Assembly: GCF_003584015.1 (NCBI RefSeq) | Contig: NZ_QXFM01000145.1 | Coordinates: 1-64,000 of the forward strand | From: Aurantiacibacter xanthus | GTDB taxonomy: Bacteria > Pseudomonadota > Alphaproteobacteria > Sphingomonadales > Sphingomonadaceae | Length of the DNA stretch: 64,000 nucleotides | Reading direction: 5' to 3' | Shown here: in pieces, positions 35,920 through 43,509 of the stretch | How positions within the stretch are numbered: position 1 is the stretch's first letter | How the letters are laid out: the number at the start of each line of letters is the position of its first letter | Program-made: the position numbers and the translations under genes | Notes under the pieces: generated by a model | The model's database searches: none | Told to the model about the DNA's origin: nothing | Seen by the model: the letters and a program-made list of their open reading frames with translations, nothing else

Positions 35920-37923
35920 TTATTCCGTCCCTTCTGGGTTATTAAATTCATCGTTCTCATTAAGGCCAAGATGAGCCAAGATGCGATCGGGAATTTTCCA
36001 GAACCTTACGTTAGGGGACTGGAACGTCTCGTACCGCGCATAGACGTGGTACGGCGTTTTCACCCCAGCGCGCTTTCCTTCTGTCACGACAGTTTTATAC
36101 GTATCCAAATCGAGGGAGCCGACTGGACCGCCGTTATCCCAGATCAGAAAATAGCCTTCGCCGTCATCGTCCGTTCCAATCAGGTATTGATAATCTGCGT
36201 TATCAAAAACGCTGAGATTTGGTGCGCTTCGGCGTTGGTTTTCCCAATGCGAAGTCAGCACTATATCAATCAGTTCATTTCGCTGCATTGACAGCACAGT
36301 TTTCGCATCAATAGTCTTTGTGAGAAGGCGATATTCAAAGCCGCCGCCCAAGGGTTCCGCCTTTGCGTTATTCGGCCTTTCTCCGGTGACAGCGTTACGC
36401 AGTCGTTTCCAAGTCAGGGTCCGGGCGTACTTATCACCATTTTCAGGTGCGCCTTGTTCGATAAGGATGAAGCGGCGAGCAGCGTCTTGCTCTGCGTTCA
36501 TCTCAAGGACCGCATGACCGGTCGAACCAGACCCGGCATATGGGTCCATAACCAGACCGCCATCGGGACACCAAATCTGGATAATCTTCTTCAATAGGCG
36601 GAGCGGCTTGACGGTATCGAAGCCGTGATCGCGTCCTACTACCTCGTCTAATTCGCGCTTGGCGAGATCGGTGTGGCCTGATTCAGCATGGGGCCACGTG
36701 ACCGACCCGATGTCGACCGGGGCGCCGTATTGGTCCTCGTCCCAGAACGTCGTTGGAACCTTTCCCTCTTTGATCCGATCGACATAGGTCTTTAGCCGAG
36801 GCCGCCCATGGCCGGGCCGCCGGCTCTTGTCATCGCGGAAATAGAGGCTTGGCCAGTTGCCAGCATTGCGACGTGCAAGGGCGCGCTCCGCTGCCTTGAT
36901 AACGGCTGGATCGTTGGACGGATCATAATTCTCTAGTGTGACGCCCGAACCCTTAATAACGAGGGCTTTACCACGACCGTCCCCTAAGTCCTTTTCGACA
37001 TAAGGCGATCCCCACTCCGCCAAGTATGCTTTGGCCTCAGTTTTCGTAAAGTTGACCCAGTGCGATCGGGCTTCGGGTAGCAGCCCGTCGAAGCGGTATT
37101 CGCCATTGGGATAGTGAAGGTTCCCGGTTACTGGCGATTGGATGGCATAAGCGGTATCCTTCCGGTGCTGGCGCGCAGTCGGATCGCTTGGAATCCAATC
37201 GCCATTCGGATCACTATCAAGGTTCTTAATCGATCCACGATCAAAGTCGACGCGGCCAGTGCGAGAACGCGACTTATCCTTGGCATATACGAGGACGTAT
37301 TCCGTGGTTTTTGATACAGTCTTAGCATCGTTCTTGGGAGAGTATGCCTTCTGCCAGTTGATTATGCCGAGCCGGTTTTCCTCACCAAAGACCTCGTCCA
37401 TCATCATCCCAAGATGGTACAGCTCGTTGTCATCAATACAGACGGCAATGACGCCAGATGGCTTGAGCATCAACTTCATCACCTGAAGTCGTGGCATCAT
37501 TGCTTTTATCCACTTAGTGTGGCGGGACCCATCTTCCTTGGCGACCAATGTGCCAAGCTCAGGGTCATTTGGATCGCTATCCCACCGGTCATTATATCGA
37601 AAATACTGACCCGTATTGTAAGGGGGGTCAGTTAGGATCAGATCGACCTCACCGCGATATTTGTAGAGCGTGACCATAGCTTGAAGGTTTTCACCCTCAA
37701 TCAACAGGTTCCTCGCCTGATCTGCTGCGGGGCCAACATGCAGCTTCGCTTCTCGCCGGGTCACACGCGGCCTGACGCGGCGGGCAATCTCCATAGCTGT
37801 ACGCTTGCCGTGAAAACTCAGAGCCACCCCATTCGTGAGCAAACCCCGCACCATTCGTTCTAGGTCATCGCGATCAAGCTTCGCTAGCTCTCTGCCCAAC
37901 TCATCGGCCTGCGGTATCGACAT
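35920..37923 (-). CDS. mod: Type III DNA methyltransferase, Mod subunit
   Basis: The 667-aa product is a beta-class adenine methyltransferase. The catalytic DPPYNTG lies near residues 98-104 and the S-adenosylmethionine-binding DPYAGSGSTGHAV near 437-449. A target-recognition region lies between them, with an RFDGLLPEAR-like block. It should methylate a short asymmetric site and guide Res. The recognition site cannot be read from sequence. It is the first gene of a two-gene unit inserted between the tra operon and the element's regulatory switch. Confidence 0.95.
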   Translation of the reverse strand: MSIPQADELGRELAKLDRDDLERMVRGLLTNGVALSFHGKRTAMEIARRVRPRVTRREAKLHVGPAADQARNLLIEGENLQAMVTLYKYRGEVDLILTDPPYNTGQYFRYNDRWDSDPNDPELGTLVAKEDGSRHTKWIKAMMPRLQVMKLMLKPSGVIAVCIDDNELYHLGMMMDEVFGEENRLGIINWQKAYSPKNDAKTVSKTTEYVLVYAKDKSRSRTGRVDFDRGSIKNLDSDPNGDWIPSDPTARQHRKDTAYAIQSPVTGNLHYPNGEYRFDGLLPEARSHWVNFTKTEAKAYLAEWGSPYVEKDLGDGRGKALVIKGSGVTLENYDPSNDPAVIKAAERALARRNAGNWPSLYFRDDKSRRPGHGRPRLKTYVDRIKEGKVPTTFWDEDQYGAPVDIGSVTWPHAESGHTDLAKRELDEVVGRDHGFDTVKPLRLLKKIIQIWCPDGGLVMDPYAGSGSTGHAVLEMNAEQDAARRFILIEQGAPENGDKYARTLTWKRLRNAVTGERPNNAKAEPLGGGFEYRLLTKTIDAKTVLSMQRNELIDIVLTSHWENQRRSAPNLSVFDNADYQYLIGTDDDGEGYFLIWDNGGPVGSLDLDTYKTVVTEGKRAGVKTPYHVYARYETFQSPNVRFWKIPDRILAHLGLNENDEFNNPEGTE

Positions 37924-38332
37924 TAATGCGCGCCCTATTCATCTCTCAAGTGCGGCCCGTCTGCCGCCAGAATGTTCCTAGTGTGTTCCGCCTTTGTCGG
38001 CAATGCCCCGCCCTGATTTGATCTTCTAGACAGACAATCCGGCTCTTGGCTAGGAGCACATTTCGCTCATAGTCGACTATCGCTGGACCTTCGAAACACG
38101 TGCCGATTCCGGCCAGCTTCGCCCGCTGCAGAGCCATAATCGTTTGTCGCAGCGTGCCGTTATGAACTCCGTTCTTTTATCGGTTGTCATTTGGTATGCA
38201 CCTCCAATCACCAATGCAGACTGACGCTGGCGGACAATTTCACCGATAGACCATCGCGTGCAAGTACGTCGGGCTTTGTCAGACGGTTCTGAAGACATGA
38301 AATACCGCGTCGTGGGCGGAAGAAGCGAGAAC
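37924..38332 (-). pseudogene. Gap with possible remnant of a small frameshifted gene
   Basis: No intact gene is convincing in these 409 bases. On the minus strand, MTTDKRTEFITARCDK (start near 38188, with TTGGAGG ahead) and LRQTIMALQRAKLAGIGTCFEGPAIVDYE (reading to 37946) lie in different frames. They look like two halves of one small helical protein separated by a one-base slip near 38150. The second half continues with RNVLLAKSRIVCLEDQIRAG. I do not recognise the family. It may be decay next to the restriction insertion, or simple coincidence. Confidence 0.35.
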
Positions 38333-38506
38333 TCAGTCCCTTTCCGCTAGAAATTGCCTGACCCTCTGCTGCGTCTTACGCCTCGGCTGCCGTCCCTCGC
38401 GCAGGTCTTGAACGAACCGGGGGTCTCCGACCGCGTCCCTCCCAAACATGCTAGCCTTCGTACCGCTTCGCGCCAAATAGCCCTCAATCTGCTCCAGGAG
38501 TTCCAT
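38333..38506 (-). CDS. Short HTH-like protein divergent from the S24 repressor
   Basis: This 57-aa frame runs from ATG at 38506 to TGA at 38333. It begins MELLEQIEGYLARSG, followed by TKASMFGRDAVGDPRFVQDL and a basic tail. The pattern (short helix, S/T-x-F-G-x-x-A-x-G-D, then an arginine-rich helix) is one I associate with small XRE-like DNA-binding proteins of alphaproteobacteria. It is transcribed away from the S24 repressor gene across a 106-base region with a LexA box and nested palindromes. By position it resembles Cro opposite CI. No strong ribosome site is visible (AAGG is close to the ATG). Confidence 0.65.
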   Translation of the reverse strand: MELLEQIEGYLARSGTKASMFGRDAVGDPRFVQDLREGRQPRRKTQQRVRQFLAERD

Positions 38507-38531
38507 CGCCTTCGACTCGCTTTCCGCTTGC

Positions 38532-38546
38532 GTTCTTGTTATGTTC
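38532..38546. promoter_or_regulatory. LexA (SOS) box, GTTC-N7-GTTC
   Basis: GTTCTTGTTATGTTC matches the alphaproteobacterial LexA consensus exactly. It lies between the divergent 57-aa gene (26 bases from its ATG) and the S24 repressor (67 bases from its ATG). Confidence 0.75.
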
Positions 38547-38551
38547 TTATT

Positions 38552-38589
38552 AGGAAGGCTTCCTAGAGTCTAGGATCGAATTTCCTAGA
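38552..38589. promoter_or_regulatory. Nested palindromic operators of the S24 repressor
   Basis: Two perfect inverted repeats overlap: AGGAAG-G-CTTCCT (38552-38564) and CCTAGA-G-TCTAGG (38562-38574). A third half-site TTTCCTAGA follows at 38581-38589. The layout suggests cooperative binding of a dimeric repressor at its own promoter, 24 to 60 bases ahead of the S24 start. Confidence 0.65.
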
Positions 38590-38612
38590 CGGATGCGATA
38601 GGACCCGCAGCG

Positions 38613-39257
38613 ATGGAAGATGCACGCAAAGCACTGGACGATCTGATCCAGCAACGAGGCTGTAATTACTCCTCGATTTCTCGCCTTCTTGGACGCAACG
38701 CGGCCTACATCCAGCAATACATCCGTCGCGGCAGTCCCCGGCAACTGGACGAGCAGGACCGCTCCGTGCTCGCCCGCTTCTTCGGTGTAGACGAGAAGAT
38801 CCTCGGTGCGCCCGAACGGCGATCCGGCCCAGTCGTCGAACTGGTCCATGTCCCGGTTCTCGATGTCGAAGCCTCGGCAGGGCACGGCGCTTTGGCCGAA
38901 ATGGAATCCAAATGCGCCCAGTTCGGATTCGACGAGAAGTGGCTGCGCCGTCTGACCGCAAGCAAGGCAACGAGCCTTTCGATCATCGCCGTGCACGGGG
39001 ATTCGATGGAGCCGACCTTGCATGACGGCGATGAAGTCATGGTTGACCTGAATGATGGACAGTCGCGGCTGCGCGACGGGATCTATGTGCTGCGCATGGA
39101 TGACATGCTCAGCGTCAAGAGGGTCGCTATCGAACCGCAGGGCAAGCGGGTTTCTGTACTCAGCGACAATCCGGCCTATCCTAGCTGGCGCGGTCTGGAG
39201 AAGCGGACGATCAATATTGTCGGCCGCGTGCTTTGGTTCGGCCGCGCGCTGCGCTAG
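38613..39257 (+). CDS. LexA/CI-type S24 self-cleaving repressor
   Basis: The 214-aa product has an N-terminal HTH (residues 15-45, SSISRLLGRNAAYIQQYIRRG) and a C-terminal S24 peptidase domain. The nucleophile is Ser131 in VHGDSMEPTL and the general base is Lys169 in LSVKRV. The probable cleavage site is Ala89-Gly90 in VEASAGHG. Spacing between these points resembles E. coli LexA (84/85, 119, 156). Such proteins, like SetR of SXT, hold an integrative element quiet and are cut when RecA is activated. It lies next to a LexA box and operator palindromes and is probably the master repressor of this element. Confidence 0.9.
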   Translation: MEDARKALDDLIQQRGCNYSSISRLLGRNAAYIQQYIRRGSPRQLDEQDRSVLARFFGVDEKILGAPERRSGPVVELVHVPVLDVEASAGHGALAEMESKCAQFGFDEKWLRRLTASKATSLSIIAVHGDSMEPTLHDGDEVMVDLNDGQSRLRDGIYVLRMDDMLSVKRVAIEPQGKRVSVLSDNPAYPSWRGLEKRTINIVGRVLWFGRALR

Positions 39258-39268
39258 GTAGCGAACCC

Positions 39269-39694
39269 ATGCTTGCGCTTCTTGCTGCCTCGATCGTCGC
39301 TGCCGGCCAGACCTTTACCTGCACGCCCACGCATGTCTGGGATGGCGACGGGCCCATATGGTGCGCCGAAGGCCCCCATGTCCGCATTGCAGGAATCGCC
39401 GCGCGCGAAATGGACGGGACATGCCGGACCAACCAGCCCTGCCCCGACGCGTCGGCTATCGAAGCGCGCGACGCGCTCGTCGATCTTCTTGGTGGCCCTC
39501 GCGGTACCATCTCGACAAGGCACGTCGTGGTTCGTGGACCGAGATTGACGTGCCGGTCGGAAGGTTCGGCAGGCGGCAACCGGACGGCTGCCTGGTGCCG
39601 ACTACCGAACGGAGCCAATCTCTCCTGCGCGATGATCCAGACACGCACAGTGCTGCGCTGGGATCGCTACTGGAAAGGGCCTGCATGCCGCTAG
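39269..39694 (+). CDS. Thermonuclease-like (SNase-fold) secreted protein
   Basis: The 141-aa product has a short signal peptide (MLALLAASIVAAGQTFTC). An SNase-like core follows: HVWDGDGPIWC, then VRIAGIAAREMDG, which aligns with VxDGDT and VRLxGIDAPE. Six or more cysteines suggest a periplasmic disulfide-bonded protein. Some canonical catalytic residues may differ (AAREMDG in place of DAPE), so activity is uncertain. It starts 12 bases after the S24 repressor stop and overlaps the next gene by ten bases. Confidence 0.75.
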   Translation: MLALLAASIVAAGQTFTCTPTHVWDGDGPIWCAEGPHVRIAGIAAREMDGTCRTNQPCPDASAIEARDALVDLLGGPRGTISTRHVVVRGPRLTCRSEGSAGGNRTAAWCRLPNGANLSCAMIQTRTVLRWDRYWKGPACR

Positions 39695-39993
39695 GCCCGG
39701 AACTCTGTCTGACAGGCCGTCTTGCCGAAGGCCCCTTCGGACTTGAACTGCATTCGGGCGGCGGGGTGTGGGAGCTCGACACCGGGCGTGGAGCACGCCG
39801 GTTGCTTGGATGCGAAGTGGAAGTCTGCGGACGCCGCGGCGGTTTCAATGAGCTCATCTGCGATCAGATCTGGCCAGCAGGACAACCCCGCCCTCCTCGC
39901 TCCAAATTTGATATCGAACTACTCTTGGCATGCAGTGTCGTGGGCTACGGTTTGATCGCGTTCTTCCTCGGCTTCTTTGGACGTCTCGGCTGA
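39685..39993 (+). CDS. DUF5818-like protein with C-terminal membrane segment
   Basis: The 102-aa product contains a small beta-barrel-like core, LTGRLAEGPFGLELHSGGGVWELD then RRLLGCEVEVCGRRGGFNELICDQIWP. It matches the DUF5818 pattern as I know it. A C-terminal membrane helix follows (IELLLACSVVGYGLIAFFLGFF). Function unknown. It overlaps the thermonuclease-like gene, and its TGA overlaps the next ATG, so it belongs to the operon behind the S24 repressor. A second DUF5818-like gene lies at 62240. Confidence 0.75.
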   Translation: MPLGPELCLTGRLAEGPFGLELHSGGGVWELDTGRGARRLLGCEVEVCGRRGGFNELICDQIWPAGQPRPPRSKFDIELLLACSVVGYGLIAFFLGFFGRLG

Positions 39994-40190
39994 TGCTGAG
40001 CGATTGGGAACTCTGGGCCTGTGCCAACCAGGTCCTGAAGACCCACGGTGAGAATGCACCGCTTCATGTCGCCGAGCAGATCGGCGCGCTGGCGCTTGCA
40101 CAGGACGAGGTGGGCATCGCCACCTGGAAAGCCATTGCCAAACGCGTGGCGGAGCTGATGGGCAAGGAAGGCCCGACCCAGCTTCAATAA
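39993..40190 (+). CDS. DUF6961-like small protein
   Basis: The 65-aa product (MLSDWELWACANQVLKTHGENAPLHV start, GIATWKAIAKRVAELM end) matches a short, soluble, helical family common in sphingomonads that I recall as DUF6961. Function unknown. The ATG overlaps the previous stop (TGATG), so it is translated from the same transcript as the two genes before it. Confidence 0.75.
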   Translation: MLSDWELWACANQVLKTHGENAPLHVAEQIGALALAQDEVGIATWKAIAKRVAELMGKEGPTQLQ

Positions 40191-40223
40191 ACCAGAACTG
40201 CCTCAGCCAAGTCACAACAGCGG

Positions 40224-40472
40224 TTAGCCTATCGGCGATAGATCGCCCGGAAAGAGAGTGGGCTGAGAGCTCCTGCCCGCATTCCCCTCTCTCTCGATCT
40301 CCAAACCCTGCATGCGTTCGACCAGATGGCGCGCGAGATCGACACGAGCATTGCGCTGGGTTCGAGGATCGTCAGCGCCGAGCCCGATAAGCGTTGCCTC
40401 GGACGCAACCGCAAGCGCGACTTCGATATGCGTGAACAGGATTTCATCGGCGATTCGGGACATGGCCGCCAT
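40224..40472 (-). CDS. Small uncharacterised protein downstream of traI
   Basis: The 82-aa product begins MAAMSRIADEILFTHIEVALAV and has a helical N-terminal half and a polar C terminus (NAGRSSQPTLF). It lies 64 bases downstream of traI on the same strand and may be the last gene of the traD-traI operon. The start could be ATG at 40472 or 40463; neither has a clear ribosome site. I do not recognise it. Confidence 0.55.
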   Translation of the reverse strand: MAAMSRIADEILFTHIEVALAVASEATLIGLGADDPRTQRNARVDLARHLVERMQGLEIEREGNAGRSSQPTLFPGDLSPIG

Positions 40473-40535
40473 GAGAACAAAAACAGAACTAACAGTCAAC
40501 CGGTGCCATATGAACCCATGCGGATAGACGCTGCG

Positions 40536-43472
40536 TCAGATTCCGATTTCGAAGGGCTTGGTGATCGAGCGATCAAGTTCGGGCGGCTCGCGAGCCGGTT
40601 CTTGCGAACGATCAGGCGCCTTGCCCTTCGCCTGGCCCGTTGCTGCCGCATCGCGCAGCTGATTGACCGTTTCGAGCGCCGAGCGCTTCATTCCCGGATT
40701 GCGCTCAACGGCTGCTTCGAGCTTGCCCGCATTGTCGACAAACAGGGTCAGACCGTCGCGCAGACGGGTTATTGTGACGAGGAATGTCTGCTGGTTGGCA
40801 AGATTGCGTTCGCGGCTGTCCATGACGGCAATCCCGCGGTCAGAGGTCAAGCCCTGCGCCATATGCGCATTGAGCGCGTAGGCGAGATCAAGACGCTCGA
40901 GCATGGGGTCGCCTAGCCCCAGCCGGTGTTCGGCGCCAAGCGAGGTTTTCACCGTGACACCCTTCGCATCAACCGCCACGATGCGCGCCTGATCGGCGTT
41001 GAGCAGGCCGCGCTTGTGATCGGTCGCCGTCCAGCGGATGCGGTCGCCATCGTGGATTTCGAGCGGGCGAACCTCAAACAGGCGCAGCGGATCCTGATCA
41101 CCCTGCGGCCGCATCTGGCCTGGCCGGAATTCAAAGCGCTTGCCCCGCTCGTTCCGCAGCATCACGCGTTCGCGGGTGGGATCGGCTTCGATCACCTCAT
41201 AGCGCCCTCTCTGAAGGCCCTGCCCCCGTTGCCGGCGGTCGACTTCGAGCACCATGCCGGCCGCAAAGCTGCGCGCATAGCGCATTTCCTCACGCGTCAG
41301 ATTGACGCGCGACAGCACATTGAGACGCAAGGAACCCGGCCCCAACTCCCCATTGGCTTTGAGCCCAATCTGGACAGCGTCATTCACCTGTCCGCGCAAG
41401 TTGCGACCCGACGCATAGATCGCGGTGACCTCGCGCTCGACCGGCGATAGCGAGAGCCAGGCCGCCGCAGCATCGACGGCGGCTGTATTTCCCGACGCGA
41501 CGACATGCGGACCAAGATGCCGCAAGGCCTCATCGATATGTCCGCCCTGGGCTGCATATTGAGCGTCGCGCAGTGCCTTCTCGCGCGCCCGAAGATTGGT
41601 GTTCATGACGGCGATTTCGACGCCTGCCTTCTGCATGACATCGAAAGGTTTGCCCGCATCGACAGCGCCCAATTGCTTACGGTCCCCGATGCTCGCGAAG
41701 CGGTCGAGCTGGAGCAGGTTGGCGAGGCGCACGAGCTTTTCCTTGTCGGCATTGCCGACCATCGAGGCTTCGTCGAGCAGCACCGTGGTGCCGCGCAGAG
41801 ACGCGCGGGCTTCGGCAAGCCTCGCCTGGTCCGCTCCTTCCAGAAGGCCCTGATGTTGGTGTAAAAAGCGCGCAACCGTCATCGAGGGTATGCCGGTGTC
41901 ACGCTCGAGCATCTGCACGAGCGTGTTCTGGACTGCGAGCCCGAGCACGGACTTGCCTTCCTCGCGCAAGATGTCTGCAACGGGTTTGAGAACGGTACTC
42001 TTGCCGGCGCCAGCTACGCCTTGGATCGCGACAATCCGGTTGTGGGAGGCGAGAAGCAGGCGCCCTGCCCCTTCCTGGCCGTGGTTCAATGTCAGGCCGT
42101 ATTTGAGCTGGGAGAGCGCCTGAAGGCGCTCTCCGGCTACATCAGCTTCGACCACGGCTATGCCATGTCCCCGTCCGCTTTCGACGGCCGCAATGATGCG
42201 CTGTTCGAGCCCGATCGCATCGCGGGTTGTGACAAGATTCCGATCTGCGCCCCTGCCTTTTTGCAGGTGGCCTTGGCGCAGCAATTGGTCGACGCGGTGT
42301 TCGATGTCGGTGAGCGTGGTGGGCAAGGCAAAGCCAAGCGCTGAGCGATAAATCTCGGTCCGCGAGAAGGCCGCGTCGCGTTCGCCCAAGTGCCGGATCG
42401 CCGATGCAACCGCATGAACCGCCGCGATCTGCTCGGGCGTCCGGCGCCCCATGTCGCGAGGCACAAGCGGGTCGCCCTCACGCAGCCCCAGACGCTCCGC
42501 GAAGGTCGCAGCCAGAAGGCGCGCCCGCTGGCCGATCGATCGCACCAAATTTCCAATTCCGGAGACGGAGCCAATGTCGGTGGCGGCCCGTGCATTGGCC
42601 TGCGCAATGACAAGTCTCGGATCAAAGTCCAGCTGCGCGGCTGCCTCACGCCATTGGCTCACGAGAGCCTGGCGGTCTGCCACTGGCCCTTTGTCGGCGC
42701 GGGTCATCAGATTGGCCGCGTTACGCGCAGCGAGGCCCTTGCTCTCCATCGTCGAAAGCTTGTCGAGGATCTCGGCGCGGCGCGAACTGAAGGCATCACG
42801 CACGGGTTTAGGAACGCCCACCGCTTCGAAATTGCCATGCTTGCCGTATTCCCCAACCTGGTAGCCGAGCTTTTCGACCGCCAGGCGGAAGCGCGCCATG
42901 GTCATGGCATTGAGCAGCGTGTTGTGCTCCCAGAGCTTGTCGTTTCTCAGCGCTCGCCATTTGCCATCGGGTCCCTGGGTGACATTGGCAATCACGGCGT
43001 GAAAGTGCGCGTTGGGCTCCTGATTGCGGTTGGTATCGTGTTGGAAAAGACCGATCACAAAATTGCGTGTCGCGACCACTCGCTCCTTACCTCGGACATC
43101 CATGCGGGTTTCGGCGAGATTTTTCTCGGCCCAGGCCAGCGTCTCGCGGACGGCAGCGCCATAGGCATCGAGGATACGCCTGTCGCCGCCGACGAGGGCA
43201 AGGATGGACCAGCTCTTGGGCATCGAGAATGTGAGGTCAGTGCCAGCGCGATGGGCCCTGTTGTCGGTCCCGACACGGCTTCCATCGGGCAGCCTGCCCT
43301 TGAGCACGGCCTCGAACTGCGAGGCTTCGATAACGCCTCGCAGTCCAAGCGTCTCCGCGCCTTTACCAAGCCATTGACCCGACCTCTCGGCATCGGCGCG
43401 GGTGTAGTAATTGTCGGCGGCAAAGTAGTTGGCAGCGCCGCCAGCAGTGCGGACATTGGCTACAGAGAGCAT
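40536..43472 (-). CDS. traI: MOBF conjugative relaxase-helicase TraI/TrwC
   Basis: The 978-aa product has an N-terminal TrwC relaxase domain with catalytic tyrosines Tyr16 and Tyr22/23 and metal-binding His145, His156 and His158 (PNAHFHAVIAN). A RecD-like helicase follows, with Walker A GVAGAGKST (485-493), Walker B LLDEASMV and an SRGIAVM-like motif. Length is close to TrwC of R388 (966 aa) and much shorter than F TraI (1756 aa). It nicks oriT, stays bound to the strand and unwinds it for export. GGAG precedes the ATG. It follows traD by 37 bases. I could not locate oriT; the region upstream of 46216 is the best place to look. Confidence 0.96.
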   Translation of the reverse strand: MLSVANVRTAGGAANYFAADNYYTRADAERSGQWLGKGAETLGLRGVIEASQFEAVLKGRLPDGSRVGTDNRAHRAGTDLTFSMPKSWSILALVGGDRRILDAYGAAVRETLAWAEKNLAETRMDVRGKERVVATRNFVIGLFQHDTNRNQEPNAHFHAVIANVTQGPDGKWRALRNDKLWEHNTLLNAMTMARFRLAVEKLGYQVGEYGKHGNFEAVGVPKPVRDAFSSRRAEILDKLSTMESKGLAARNAANLMTRADKGPVADRQALVSQWREAAAQLDFDPRLVIAQANARAATDIGSVSGIGNLVRSIGQRARLLAATFAERLGLREGDPLVPRDMGRRTPEQIAAVHAVASAIRHLGERDAAFSRTEIYRSALGFALPTTLTDIEHRVDQLLRQGHLQKGRGADRNLVTTRDAIGLEQRIIAAVESGRGHGIAVVEADVAGERLQALSQLKYGLTLNHGQEGAGRLLLASHNRIVAIQGVAGAGKSTVLKPVADILREEGKSVLGLAVQNTLVQMLERDTGIPSMTVARFLHQHQGLLEGADQARLAEARASLRGTTVLLDEASMVGNADKEKLVRLANLLQLDRFASIGDRKQLGAVDAGKPFDVMQKAGVEIAVMNTNLRAREKALRDAQYAAQGGHIDEALRHLGPHVVASGNTAAVDAAAAWLSLSPVEREVTAIYASGRNLRGQVNDAVQIGLKANGELGPGSLRLNVLSRVNLTREEMRYARSFAAGMVLEVDRRQRGQGLQRGRYEVIEADPTRERVMLRNERGKRFEFRPGQMRPQGDQDPLRLFEVRPLEIHDGDRIRWTATDHKRGLLNADQARIVAVDAKGVTVKTSLGAEHRLGLGDPMLERLDLAYALNAHMAQGLTSDRGIAVMDSRERNLANQQTFLVTITRLRDGLTLFVDNAGKLEAAVERNPGMKRSALETVNQLRDAAATGQAKGKAPDRSQEPAREPPELDRSITKPFEIGI

Positions 43473-43509
43473 CAGGTCTCACTCCGCCCGGCGGCGTCTG
43501 CCTCGTGCG

